A DNA stretch of 64,000 nucleotides from Xanthobacteraceae bacterium (GCA_029266425.1 JAQSWY010000004.1:62001-126000); one strand, 5' to 3'. Shown: positions 35,859 through 44,229, counted from the first letter of the stretch. Translations and numbers: made by a program. Notes: generated from the letters alone by a model not told the origin.

Positions 35859-37975
35859 GCGTCATATCCGTGCTTCGTCTCGCTTCGCTCAGCGCCCGTC
35901 TGATCCTCGCCGTTCTGGCGACGGCGACGATCGCCTTCGCCGGCTTCGTCGCCCTTGCGGTGTGGCGGCTCGATCTCGGCCTGGAGCGTCAGGCGGAGGA
36001 ACTCACCCGGCTGTCGGAAACGCGGATCATCCAGAAGCTGGACGGCGAGGCCCGCCTTGCCCGCGCCCGCGTCGAGATGATGTTCAATACGATGGGCCGG
36101 CTGGTGGAAAGCCTCGCCCAGCGCGCCGACATCGCGGGAGCGGTCTCCAGCAACAATATTGTCGCCATGAGCGAGACGCTCGGCCGCAGCGTCAGTGCGC
36201 TCGACATTGACGGCGTGATCGTCATCGATCCCAAGCTGCGCGTGCTCGGGGCGCACAGCGGCGACGTCGATCTGCTCGCGGCGAACGCCGCGCTGAACCT
36301 GTTGCCGATTGCCGGCGACATCCTGCCGCTGCTGCAGAACAACGACCGCAAGGCTCCCCGCAACCTGCGCCGCGTCGTGACCTTCGACGAGCGTACCGCA
36401 CCCGCGTTCGGTTCGAGGCAGCGCGCCGCCATGGTGTTCGTCACGGTCGATCCGCTGTTCGATGATTTCGGCGACGTCTCTGCCGCCCTGGTCACCCATC
36501 GGGTGCTGCGTCCGCTTGAGGCGACGCTCGCCGAGTTCTCGCGGCTCGAAGGCGCGGGCCTTGCCGTGCAGTATCAGGGACGCACCATCTCGATCGCCGG
36601 GACGGACAACGCCAACACCACGATCGAGGCCGTCGCCGGCACCGACCTGCTTCGCACCGGCGACGGGCGCTTCTGGTCGCGCTGCGTTCCGATGTTCGAT
36701 GATTATCGCATCTGCGCGCTGGCGCCGGTCGGCGAACTGCACGCCTTGCGCGACGAGATGGTGCGGGTCGGACAGCGGGAGGGCAAATCGCTGACCTCCT
36801 GGCTCCTGCTGGCGGCGGCGGCCTCGCTCGCGCTGTTCGCGCTCATCATGCTGATCGCCTCGCGCCGCATCACCCGGCCGCTGGAGATCATCACCGAGGC
36901 GGTCCGAGCGGTCTCGCGCGGCGACTGGAAGGCACATGTCGACGGGCTGGAACGGCAGGACGAGATCGGCGGCATCGCCCGCGCGGTGGTGATGCTCCAG
37001 CACTCGCTGGAGGAACGCGACCGGCTGCGCGCCGACGTCGCCGATGCCAATGTGGTGCGCCAGCGCCGCGAGGAGCTGGAATCCGCGATCAACCGCTTCG
37101 ACCGGGTGATGCGTTCGGTGCTGCTCACCGTTGGCGACTGCGCCGAGAGCATGGACGAGACCGCGCGCGAGCTGGCGCGGGTCTCGGCAGTGGCCGAAGG
37201 CGAGGCGGCGGAGGCGACCTTCGTCTCGGAGAGCACGCTGCAGGGCGTCGCCACGGTGCAGCAGGCGACCGAGCGGCTGAACGCCTCGCTCGCCGAGACG
37301 GTGGAGCACCTGCGCAGCGCCGCGCTCGCCGCCGACGCCAATGTCACCGAGGCCGCCGGCTCCTCGCTGCGCCGCCTTGCCGGCTTAACCGAGGGGGTGG
37401 CGGAGATCTCCGGCTCGTTCGAGGATGCCGCGCGGCGCATCAATGTCGTCGCGCTCAATGCCACCATGCAGGCGAGCCGCGCCGGTACCCAGGGCGCCGG
37501 TTTCGCGCCGATGGTCGCCGACCTCAACGCGCTGGCGGCGCGCATGGACAGCGTGGTGCTCGACATCGGCTCCTACGCGGTCGGCATACGCGATTCGGCG
37601 GACGAGACCTCGAACGCGATCTACGGGGTCTCGCAGACCTTCGGCACACTGCTGGAAGAGGCGCGCGCCATTGCGAGCGCGGTGGAGCGCCAGGACCGCG
37701 CCACCCGCGACATCGCCGAGGGCATCACCGCCGCCGCCGGCGGCAGCGTGAACGTCGCCGCCAGCCTGCGCCGGCTGAAGGCGACCATCGAGGAAGCCCG
37801 CAGCAACGCCCAGAAGGTGGTCGACCAGGCGACCGACATGGCGGACGAGGCCCGCCGGCTCGACGTCACCGTGAAGTCATTCCTGCGCGAGGTGACGACG
37901 AAGGAGGCGCTGGAGGGCGTGATCCCGGCCGGGGGCACTACCGGCGAGCCGGCCTCGCGCGAAGTCCGGGTCTGA
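35855..37975 (+). CDS. Methyl-accepting-chemotaxis-like receptor with degenerate signalling tip
   Basis: A 706-residue membrane receptor: TM1 (about 15-37), a ~270-residue periplasmic region, TM2 (about 313-336), HAMP (about 334-390, with SRRITRPLEIITEAVRAVSRGDW) and a long alpha-helical cytoplasmic part. The hairpin tip reads INVVALNATMQASRAGTQGAGF (529-550). The canonical form is [22 protein letters not shown] followed by VVADEVRKLA; here the Glu and Arg that contact CheA/CheW and the following VADEVRKLA are replaced. It may signal to a non-chemotaxis partner. It is coupled to the PstS-like gene by a GTGA overlap. Confidence 0.85.
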   Translation: MSVISVLRLASLSARLILAVLATATIAFAGFVALAVWRLDLGLERQAEELTRLSETRIIQKLDGEARLARARVEMMFNTMGRLVESLAQRADIAGAVSSNNIVAMSETLGRSVSALDIDGVIVIDPKLRVLGAHSGDVDLLAANAALNLLPIAGDILPLLQNNDRKAPRNLRRVVTFDERTAPAFGSRQRAAMVFVTVDPLFDDFGDVSAALVTHRVLRPLEATLAEFSRLEGAGLAVQYQGRTISIAGTDNANTTIEAVAGTDLLRTGDGRFWSRCVPMFDDYRICALAPVGELHALRDEMVRVGQREGKSLTSWLLLAAAASLALFALIMLIASRRITRPLEIITEAVRAVSRGDWKAHVDGLERQDEIGGIARAVVMLQHSLEERDRLRADVADANVVRQRREELESAINRFDRVMRSVLLTVGDCAESMDETARELARVSAVAEGEAAEATFVSESTLQGVATVQQATERLNASLAETVEHLRSAALAADANVTEAAGSSLRRLAGLTEGVAEISGSFEDAARRINVVALNATMQASRAGTQGAGFAPMVADLNALAARMDSVVLDIGSYAVGIRDSADETSNAIYGVSQTFGTLLEEARAIASAVERQDRATRDIAEGITAAAGGSVNVAASLRRLKATIEEARSNAQKVVDQATDMADEARRLDVTVKSFLREVTTKEALEGVIPAGGTTGEPASREVRV

Positions 37976-38005
37976 CCCGCCAAGGCCGCCAGGGTTCAAC
38001 AAGCC

Positions 38006-38053
38006 GAGCAATTCCTCTTCGATCAAACGGATCCGTCTGAGCGGGAACGCTCT
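38006..38053. repeat. Palindromic repeat, family B (copy 4), touching a stop codon
   Basis: GAGCAATTCCTCTTCGATCA-AACGGATCCGTCTG-AGCGGGAACGCTC. It resembles the second element at 25316-25365. The TAG stop of the reductase gene (38052-38054, minus strand) overlaps its right end. Confidence 0.65.
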
Positions 38054-39203
38054 ATGATCCACCCTCGCCGGCACGCCTGCCGATCGACGCCGGACGCCGT
38101 TCGGCGGGCTCCTGCGCCGGCTCGAAGCGCCGCCCACCGGGAAGCGGCCCGGCTTCCGCGCTCACCCCCTGCGGACGCGGCGACAGGATGCTCTCCGCCG
38201 ACGCGCCTGAGCGCAGCGACTGCATCAGCCGCCCCACCATGGAAAGCGTCTCGCGGCTGGCGACGAACGGGTCGGCATGGACGCGCGCGCCGGCGGCCAC
38301 CGCCTTGCGGCGCACCGCCTCGACAAGGCCCGCACTGCCGGCGACGATGACCGTGTCATCGACTCCGAGCGAGGGCAGATAATGCGTCGGCCGGCCGGGG
38401 CGGAAGCGGTTGCCGGGATCCTCCTCCACCGTCGCGAAGGCCTCCAGCGCGCCATGATCGATAAGCCAGTCGAGCGCACTCTCCATATAGACCTCCTCAC
38501 GCCGGCGCATGCCGGTGACGAGGAACAGGTCGCGCCCGGGCTGGCTGAGCCGCGCCGCCCGCGCCACCGACCACACCGGCGCGAAGCCGGTGCCGCCGCT
38601 GACGAGGATCAGTGGGCCGGAGCCGGGGCGCAGGAAGGCGGCGCCGAGCGGGCCACGGATCTGCGCCTTGTGGCCGGGGCGGATGGCGCGGCCGATCGCG
38701 CCGGAGACAATGCCGCCGGGCAGCAAGCGCACATGCAGCCGCGCCTCGCCCGGATCATATCCACCCTCGAGATCGGGCGCCGGGCTGTAGTCGCGGCCGG
38801 GAAAGCCGGCGAAGCGGACATTGAGATATTGCCCCGGCAGGATCTCCAGCGGCGCGTTCAGCGCCACCACCACCTCGGCGATGTCCGGGGCCAGCGAGCG
38901 CATGTCCGTCACCGTGCCGCCGACACGCAGCACCGGTGGCACTTCGTCAAAGAAGATCGTCGCATCGCCGATCAGCGTTGCCTGGCAGGCGAGCACGGTG
39001 TCGGCTATGCGGGTGCCGCGATCATCGACGCTGCCGGAGACGAGCCGCACCCGGCAGGTCTCGCACTGGCCCGTGAGGCAATCGTGCGGCACCAGGATGC
39101 GGCCCGACAGCCCGGCATCGACCAAAGTGGTGCCGGGCGCGGCCTCGATGGTGCGGCCATTGATGGTCAGTCGGCACTTCGACCCGCTCTTGGCCCCGCT
39201 CAT
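38052..39203 (-). CDS. 2Fe-2S ferredoxin / FAD-NAD(P)H reductase
   Basis: A 383-residue electron-transfer reductase like those of aromatic oxygenases. The N-terminal plant-type ferredoxin has CLTGQCETC plus a later VLACQA (Cys42, 47, 50, 73). The middle flavin domain has LPGQYLNVRF, DYSPAP and GGIVSGAIG, and the C-terminal nucleotide domain has LILVSGGTGFAPVWSVARA. A ~60-residue C-terminal tail rich in Pro/Arg/Ala follows. ATG at 39203 (GAGG upstream) is chosen over TTG at 39218. It follows the cytochrome b gene closely and is probably its electron donor or acceptor partner. Confidence 0.87.
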   Translation of the reverse strand: MSGAKSGSKCRLTINGRTIEAAPGTTLVDAGLSGRILVPHDCLTGQCETCRVRLVSGSVDDRGTRIADTVLACQATLIGDATIFFDEVPPVLRVGGTVTDMRSLAPDIAEVVVALNAPLEILPGQYLNVRFAGFPGRDYSPAPDLEGGYDPGEARLHVRLLPGGIVSGAIGRAIRPGHKAQIRGPLGAAFLRPGSGPLILVSGGTGFAPVWSVARAARLSQPGRDLFLVTGMRRREEVYMESALDWLIDHGALEAFATVEEDPGNRFRPGRPTHYLPSLGVDDTVIVAGSAGLVEAVRRKAVAAGARVHADPFVASRETLSMVGRLMQSLRSGASAESILSPRPQGVSAEAGPLPGGRRFEPAQEPAERRPASIGRRAGEGGS

Positions 39204-39214
39204 GGCGGCCTCGC

Positions 39215-40975
39215 TCAATCGAGCTCGACGACCACCGGGCGGACGTGCCGCGTATGGCGGGTCTGATTATGGTCGAAGACCGAGACCCACATATAGAGCG
39301 GGCGCCCGGGCACGAAGTCCTGGTCGAACTGCGAGCCGGTGGCTAGCGCGCGCGTCACCTCCAGCGTCCAGTGGCCGTCCGCCCATTTCGGCGTGCCGTG
39401 CACCTGGGCGCGGTCGCCCTCGTAATTGCCCATGATGAGCACGCCGGGCAGCACGGTGCCGACCGGGATGGCGGCGTCGAGTTCCTTGGAATAGGGCGCG
39501 GTCTCGGCCTCGGTCATCCACCATTGGGCGCCCTCGGGATCGACGGCCTCAGGCGACAGGTCGACCCTGCCGAGCTTGGCCTCGGTCGCCTTCCAGTCGG
39601 TCGGCAGGCGCTGCACCTCGATGGTGCCGCGATAGCCGCCGGGCGGCTGGCCCTTGTAGTTGTAGACATAGAAGGCGCGGCCCGGATCGTTCCAATAGCC
39701 GGCCTGGTGACGGGCGGTGCCGGCGTTCTCGGCTTCCGTCGCCGCGCGCGGCGGGCCGAAATACTGGTCGTCGATCATGCCGAGATGGCCGCCGCGGGCC
39801 GCCTTCCATTGCCAGAGGTCGGCAAGGTCGCCCTCGGTGTAGTGGTAGCCGCGCTGGTGCAGCGGCGCCGGCTTATCGGCCAGCGGCTTCGGGCCCATAT
39901 GGGTCGAGCCGCCACCGCCGAAGGCGTCCGAGGTCGAGAACAGGATGGCGAGCTTGTCCTCGTAATTGAGCATCACGTCGGCGATGTCGGCATTGTCGTG
40001 GACGAGGTGCCAGCCGTCCTGCTGCTTGATGATCGGCAGCCGGCGCAGCGAGCGGGTCGGGTCTTCCCAGCGGAAGGCGAAATAGACGTTCTTGTCGTCG
40101 TGCACCGCGCGGATCTCGACCGTGGATTCGCCCGAGCCGCCGAGATTCTCGCCCTGCTGGGTACGCACCGAGACGACCTTCGCGTTCGCCCAGGCCGGGT
40201 CGTCGAGCACGCCGTCGAGCTTCGGCGGCTGGGCGACCTTGCCGATGGCGAGATGGTCGCGAGTGGAGAGGTCGAGCGTCACCAATCCGATGGCGACAGC
40301 GACGCCGGCCAGCGTGCCGATCAGGATGGGCCAGCGCCTCGTCGCCGCGGTGCGGGCGAGCCGCGAGGGGCGGAACACGCGCAACCATTGCGGCAGGCCG
40401 CCATAGCCGAAATGGCCGACGAGGTGCGCGAGCAGATAGAGAATCGTGCCGAAGGCGGCGACGTTGTGGATGACGACAATCCAGCCGCCATAGCCGAGAT
40501 AGAGCGTCACGCCGGTCACGGTAAGCACCGCGACGAGGGCGTAGAACAGCCAGTTCATCGAGACGTTGAAGGCATTCCAGCGCAGCTTCGATGCATTCGT
40601 CAGCATGAAGACCTGCACGCGCTTCGGTGAGATGCGGTTGGCGAGGCCGCTGCGCGTCATGTAGAGCGCATAGGCGGTGGCGCAGAAGAACAGCGCCAAC
40701 CCGGCGACGAAGTGCACGGTCCAGATCTCGCCCTGCGGCAGGATCGGCTCGAACCATTTCGAGATGACGGCGCGCGGGTTGTCGGCGGCGATGCGGAGCC
40801 CGGTGACGAGGCTCGCCACCATGCCGATGGCGGTCACCCAGTGCAGCACGATGGTCATGGTGTCGGTGCGCGGGGGCGCGCCCTTCGCGGTCTGGAACTG
40901 CGCCGAGCCGTCGATCCCTTCCCGACGCTGGACGCCTTGCGCGTGCTTTGCCGTCGTCCCGCTCTGGTCTGCCAT
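39215..40975 (-). CDS. Cytochrome b fused to an ethylbenzene-dehydrogenase-like heme domain
   Basis: A 586-residue protein. The N-terminal part (about 30-210) is a four-helix cytochrome b561-type membrane domain with candidate heme ligands in VLHWVTAIGM, VHFVAGLALFF and VIHNVAAFG/LLAHLVGHFG. A further membrane helix (WPILIGTLAGVAVAIGLVTL) leads to a C-terminal EB_dh-like domain, the fold of the heme-b gamma subunit of ethylbenzene/DMSO-type dehydrogenases (LDGVLDDPAW, VYFAFRWEDPTRS). No molybdenum alpha or Fe-S beta subunit gene is nearby. ATG at 40975 follows AGGGGGA; ATG at 40981 is an alternative. It likely passes electrons across the inner membrane. Confidence 0.82.
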   Translation of the reverse strand: MADQSGTTAKHAQGVQRREGIDGSAQFQTAKGAPPRTDTMTIVLHWVTAIGMVASLVTGLRIAADNPRAVISKWFEPILPQGEIWTVHFVAGLALFFCATAYALYMTRSGLANRISPKRVQVFMLTNASKLRWNAFNVSMNWLFYALVAVLTVTGVTLYLGYGGWIVVIHNVAAFGTILYLLAHLVGHFGYGGLPQWLRVFRPSRLARTAATRRWPILIGTLAGVAVAIGLVTLDLSTRDHLAIGKVAQPPKLDGVLDDPAWANAKVVSVRTQQGENLGGSGESTVEIRAVHDDKNVYFAFRWEDPTRSLRRLPIIKQQDGWHLVHDNADIADVMLNYEDKLAILFSTSDAFGGGGSTHMGPKPLADKPAPLHQRGYHYTEGDLADLWQWKAARGGHLGMIDDQYFGPPRAATEAENAGTARHQAGYWNDPGRAFYVYNYKGQPPGGYRGTIEVQRLPTDWKATEAKLGRVDLSPEAVDPEGAQWWMTEAETAPYSKELDAAIPVGTVLPGVLIMGNYEGDRAQVHGTPKWADGHWTLEVTRALATGSQFDQDFVPGRPLYMWVSVFDHNQTRHTRHVRPVVVELD

Positions 40976-41047
40976 CGCCATTCCCCCTGGCGCGCCTTTC
41001 CCCGAAGGCGCGGCTCCCGAATCAGTCGATTTGCCCGAGGCCAGATT

Positions 41048-41092
41048 GTTAAAATTTTCGGCAAATTTTAACAATTATTAAATTTTAGTTAA
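41048..41092. promoter_or_regulatory. AT-rich perfect inverted repeat and TTAA-N7-TTAA box upstream of the cytochrome b gene
   Basis: GTTAAAATTT (41048-41057) and AAATTTTAAC (41063-41072) form a perfect 10-bp inverted repeat with a TCGGC spacer, about 72 bases upstream of the cytochrome b start. Next to it TTAA-N7-TTAA (41078-41092) matches the CtrA consensus spacing. The AT-rich block is exceptional for this GC-rich window. A regulator is inferred, not identified. Confidence 0.55.
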
Positions 41093-41430
41093 ATGCCTGA
41101 ACTATCAACTCGACTTGGCTGAATAGCCGGAGAAATGCCGGCAACAGGTCGCGGCGTTTCCACTTGCGGTGGATGTGCACGGCGACGGGCACCGGCGCGG
41201 TCCTCGGAAGGACACAAGCGCGCGGCCTCACGCCCCGGAAGGGCACGGCCATTGGTGCAATTTTGGAGAGCGTATGAGGCGCGAGCGGGGCGCGGTCGCG
41301 GCCGGGATCGCGGCGGCCGTTCCGGCCGGCTGCTCGACGGGGCGTGGGAGCGTCTATTCCGGGAAGAGGCGTGTCATCCCGAGAGGATGATCCGCAGGCC
41401 CATTATGTCCGCGCAAATGAACCGCTTCCG
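41093..41430. other. Intergenic region with only a doubtful small frame
   Basis: About 340 bases between the cytochrome b promoter block and repeat C. Apart from the small possible lipoprotein frame at 41274-41390, I see no gene or structure. Confidence 0.35.
41274..41390 (+). CDS. Possible 38-residue small lipoprotein
   Basis: ATG at 41274 is preceded by GGAGAGCGT, a good ribosome binding site. The product begins MRRERGAVAAGIAAAVPAGC, which resembles a lipoprotein signal (charged start, hydrophobic core, AVPAGC), followed by an 18-residue basic peptide. It is too short for certainty, and high GC makes chance frames common. Confidence 0.25.
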   Translation: MRRERGAVAAGIAAAVPAGCSTGRGSVYSGKRRVIPRG

Positions 41431-41514
41431 CGTCATGGCCGGGCTTGTCCCGGCCATCCACGGTTGTTCTATCGTTAAAGACGTGGATGCCCCGGGACAA
41501 GCCCGGGCATGACG
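41431..41514. repeat. Palindromic intergenic repeat, family C (copy 1)
   Basis: CGTCATGGCCGGGCTTGTCC at the left end pairs with GGACAAGCCCGGGCATGACG at the right end around an inner CCATCCACG/CGTGGATG pair. It lies downstream of dsbA, between dsbA and the cytochrome b promoter. Confidence 0.85.
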
Positions 41515-41558
41515 CATCGATCTGGTTGGCTACGAGCAGGCGTCGTCGGAACCTCAGA

Positions 41559-42242
41559 TCAGTTAGAGCCGATCAGCGGGTCGACTTCCTTGGCGAGGTC
41601 CTCGGGGCTGAGGGCGCCGCTGAGCTTCTTGCCGTTGATGAAGAAGGTCGGCGTGGAATCGACGCCCAGCTCCGCGCCGCGCTTGGCCTGCTGGTCGATC
41701 TGGCCGCCGAGCTTGGTGTCGGACAGGCAGGCGTTGAACTGCTCTTCGGTCATGCCGCCCTGCTTGGCGACGGTGAGCAGGGCCTGCGCCGGATTGTTGC
41801 CGAACGCCCAGGTCTTCTGGGTCTCGAACAGGGTCGCGACCATCGGGTAATATTTCGCATCGCCGGAGCAGCGCGCGACCATGAAGGCCGCCTTGGCCAC
41901 GATGTCGAGCGGGAATTCGCGCAGGATCATCTTCACCTTGCCGGTGTCGATGTACTTCTCCTTGAGCACCGGGAAGGTGGTCTCATGGAAATGCGCGCAG
42001 TGCCCGCAGGTCATGGAGGCGTATTCGACGATGGTGACCGGCGCGTCCGCCTTGCCGAGCACGATATCCGGCAGCGGGCCGGTCGCCATCAGCTTGTCGG
42101 CGCTCACCGTCTGCGCTTCGGCCTGGCCGATGAAGGCGATGGGCGAGGTGCCGAGCCCACCCGGGCTCGCCAACGCGAGAAGGGCGGCCGCAGTGAGGGC
42201 GGCGGTTCCGACCCCTTCGAGGAAACGGCGGCGGTCGAGCAT
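41559..42242 (-). CDS. dsbA: DsbA-family thiol-disulfide oxidoreductase with Tat-like signal
   Basis: A 227-residue periplasmic thioredoxin-fold protein. The N-terminus MLDRRRFLEGVGTAALTAAA carries a twin-arginine-like motif (RRRFLEG) and hydrophobic stretch. The active site is MTCGHC (Cys79 and Cys82), with FFINGKKLSGALSPEDL near the end as in DsbA/DsbG-like proteins. ATG at 42242 has GGAGACC upstream and excludes an in-frame extension. The gene sits downstream of dciA on the same strand. Its substrates are unknown. Confidence 0.9.
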   Translation of the reverse strand: MLDRRRFLEGVGTAALTAAALLALASPGGLGTSPIAFIGQAEAQTVSADKLMATGPLPDIVLGKADAPVTIVEYASMTCGHCAHFHETTFPVLKEKYIDTGKVKMILREFPLDIVAKAAFMVARCSGDAKYYPMVATLFETQKTWAFGNNPAQALLTVAKQGGMTEEQFNACLSDTKLGGQIDQQAKRGAELGVDSTPTFFINGKKLSGALSPEDLAKEVDPLIGSN

Positions 42243-42364
42243 GAACGGTCTCCGGGCAGGGCGCGGCGCGCGCCGTGATTGACGTAGCGCGTACAGCCAG
42301 CGCGCGAACATGGCAACGGTGCGGCGGCTAGCCGCTTCGTCACCGCTGCGTGATGCAGCAGCCA

Positions 42365-42859
42365 CTACTCCTGACGCTTGCGCGCGCTTGTGTCGCGCCG
42401 CACCAGCGCGCCGAGGCGGGCGAGCGAGGCCGCCAGCGCCTCGTCCTCGAATGGGCCGAGCCGCGCCGCCACCGCCGCCAGCGCCGCGGCATCCGGCTCC
42501 AGGCGCACCGTGCGGCGCGGACGGGCGCTCGCCACCGGCCCCTGGCGCAGCGCCAGCCGGGCGACGCAGCGCCAGCCGAAATAACGGTTGATGCGCTCGA
42601 TCACGATCGGCGCGTCATGCTGCAATTCGATGGCATAGGCGCCCTCGACCCGAACATGGAGCACGCCCGGCTCGTCGGAATCCTGGCGCGAGGGCCAGGC
42701 GAGCCGGCTCGGCAGGGCACGCGCTGCCAGAGCGTCGCCGACAATGTCCGCCCAATGGGTGACGATCTCCACCGATGCGAGACCGCGGCGCGCGCAGCTC
42801 TCGGCAATGGTGGTGCCGATCAGGTCGGCAAGCGGCAGTGCGGCCTTCGGCTTGCGCAT
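42365..42859 (-). CDS. dciA: DUF721/DciA-family protein, probable helicase-loading factor
   Basis: A 164-residue protein of the DciA (DUF721) family. DciA proteins help replicative helicase DnaB act at the origin in bacteria that lack DnaC-type loaders. Family-like segments are LADLIGTTIAESCARRGLASVEIVTHWADIVGDALA and LHVRVEGAYAIELQHDAPIVIERINRYFGW. ATG at 42859 (AGGAAG upstream) excludes a long spurious N-terminal extension. It is divergent from mutY across ~155 bases and upstream of dsbA. Confidence 0.85.
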   Translation of the reverse strand: MRKPKAALPLADLIGTTIAESCARRGLASVEIVTHWADIVGDALAARALPSRLAWPSRQDSDEPGVLHVRVEGAYAIELQHDAPIVIERINRYFGWRCVARLALRQGPVASARPRRTVRLEPDAAALAAVAARLGPFEDEALAASLARLGALVRRDTSARKRQE

Positions 42860-43015
42860 CGACTTCCTGTGCCCGCCGAGTTCCTGTGCGCAGCCCTCGG
42901 CGCTGCCTTGCGGGCGGAGCGGGAGGCCGCCACCTTGGCGCCGGGAGAGCGCGGTTTGGCACGACAATCGACATCGAGGCTAGCAGCCGGCGGCGGCGCC
43001 GGAAAGGCGGCGGCT

Positions 43016-44074
43016 GTGGAGAAGGCGGAACCGGAGGCGATGCGCCGACCTGAGCCTGCGCGTCTCCTCGCCTGGTACGACCGCCACCGCCGCCGCCTGC
43101 CCTGGCGGGCGCTGCCGGGCGAGCGGCAGGACCCCTACAAGGTGTTCCTCTCCGAAATCATGCTGCAGCAGACCACGGTCGCGGCGGCGGCACCCTATTT
43201 CGCCAGCTTCCTCGCCCGCTGGCCGAATATCGAAGCGCTCGCCGTCGCCCCGCTCGGCGAGGTGCTCTCAGCCTGGGCCGGGCTCGGCTACTACGCCCGC
43301 GCCCGCAACCTCCATGCCGGCGCCAAGGCGGTGGCGGAGCGGTATAGTGGCCGCTTCCCAATGAGCGTCTCCGAGTTGATCACGCTGCCCGGCATCGGCC
43401 CCTATACGGCCGCGGCGATCGCCTCCATCGCCTTCGAGCAGCGGGCGGTGCCGGTCGACGGCAATTGGGAGCGCGTGGTCTCCCGGCTGTTCGCCCATAG
43501 TGAGCCGTTGCCCAAGGCGAGGGCGCGTCTCAGGACGCTCGCCGAGACACTGCTGCCGGATGCCCGTTATGGCGATTTCGCGCAGGCAATGATGGACCTC
43601 GGCGCCACCATCTGCACGCCGCGCAGGCCGGCCTGCGCGCTCTGCCCGTGGAACGATGCCTGCGCCGCGCGGGCGGATGGCGAGCCGGAGCGCTATCCTT
43701 TGAGGCTCGCGAAGATGGCGCGGCCGACCCGGCGCGGTGTCGCCTTCCTCGCGGTCAGGGCGGACGGCGCGGTGCTGGCGCGCTCGCGGCCGATGGAGGG
43801 GCTGCTCGGCGGCATGACCGAGGTGCCCTCGACCCCGTGGGAGGGAGCCTTGCCAACGGACCCCGTGCAGCATGCGCCGGTCAAGGCGGCCTGGACCCCG
43901 CTGAACGCGCCCGTCACCCATGTTTTCAGCCATTTCGCGCTGGAACTGACGGTGTGGCGGGCGGAGGTGCCCGCCGGCACTGTGGCGCCCGCCGGGCATC
44001 GCTGGGTGCCGGTCCGCGGGATCGACGACGAGGCGTTCCCGAGCGTGATGCGCAAGGTGCTGGCGCGACTCTAG
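43016..44074 (+). CDS. mutY: A/G-specific adenine DNA glycosylase
   Basis: A 352-residue base-excision enzyme that removes adenine mispaired with 8-oxoguanine. Helix-hairpin-helix and catalytic region: EIMLQQTTV, LPGIGPYTAAAIASIAF, then VPVDGNWERVVSR with the catalytic Asp. The [4Fe-4S] loop is C-TPRRPA-C-AL-C-PWNDA-C, and the C-terminal NUDIX-like domain (RGVAFLAVRADGAVLARSRP, MEGLLGGMTEVP) recognises 8-oxoG. The start is uncertain: GTG at 43016 has GGAAAGG upstream; ATG at 43040 has its GGAGG too close. An upstream in-frame extension overlapping dciA is rejected. Confidence 0.93.
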   Translation: MEKAEPEAMRRPEPARLLAWYDRHRRRLPWRALPGERQDPYKVFLSEIMLQQTTVAAAAPYFASFLARWPNIEALAVAPLGEVLSAWAGLGYYARARNLHAGAKAVAERYSGRFPMSVSELITLPGIGPYTAAAIASIAFEQRAVPVDGNWERVVSRLFAHSEPLPKARARLRTLAETLLPDARYGDFAQAMMDLGATICTPRRPACALCPWNDACAARADGEPERYPLRLAKMARPTRRGVAFLAVRADGAVLARSRPMEGLLGGMTEVPSTPWEGALPTDPVQHAPVKAAWTPLNAPVTHVFSHFALELTVWRAEVPAGTVAPAGHRWVPVRGIDDEAFPSVMRKVLARL

Positions 44075-44106
44075 GCTTCATCACGGAAGGCCTTTTGTCT
44101 TCTTCG

Positions 44107-44193
44107 CTCATCCCCGGTCTTGACTCGGGACCTAGCCTATCCGCATGCACCCGGCTCCAAGCCTGGGGTGGCCGGGTCAAGCCCGGCCATGAG
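44107..44193. repeat. Palindromic intergenic repeat, family C-like (copy 2, diverged)
   Basis: CTCATCCCCGGTCTTGACTCGGG at the left and GGCCGGGTCAAGCCCGGCCATGAG at the right form a long imperfect inverted repeat between convergent mutY and the GST gene. It is related to the element at 41431-41514 but diverged. Confidence 0.6.
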
Positions 44194-44229
44194 GGCGGAA
44201 AAGGTGCACCTGCCGGCCGAGTTGAACAG

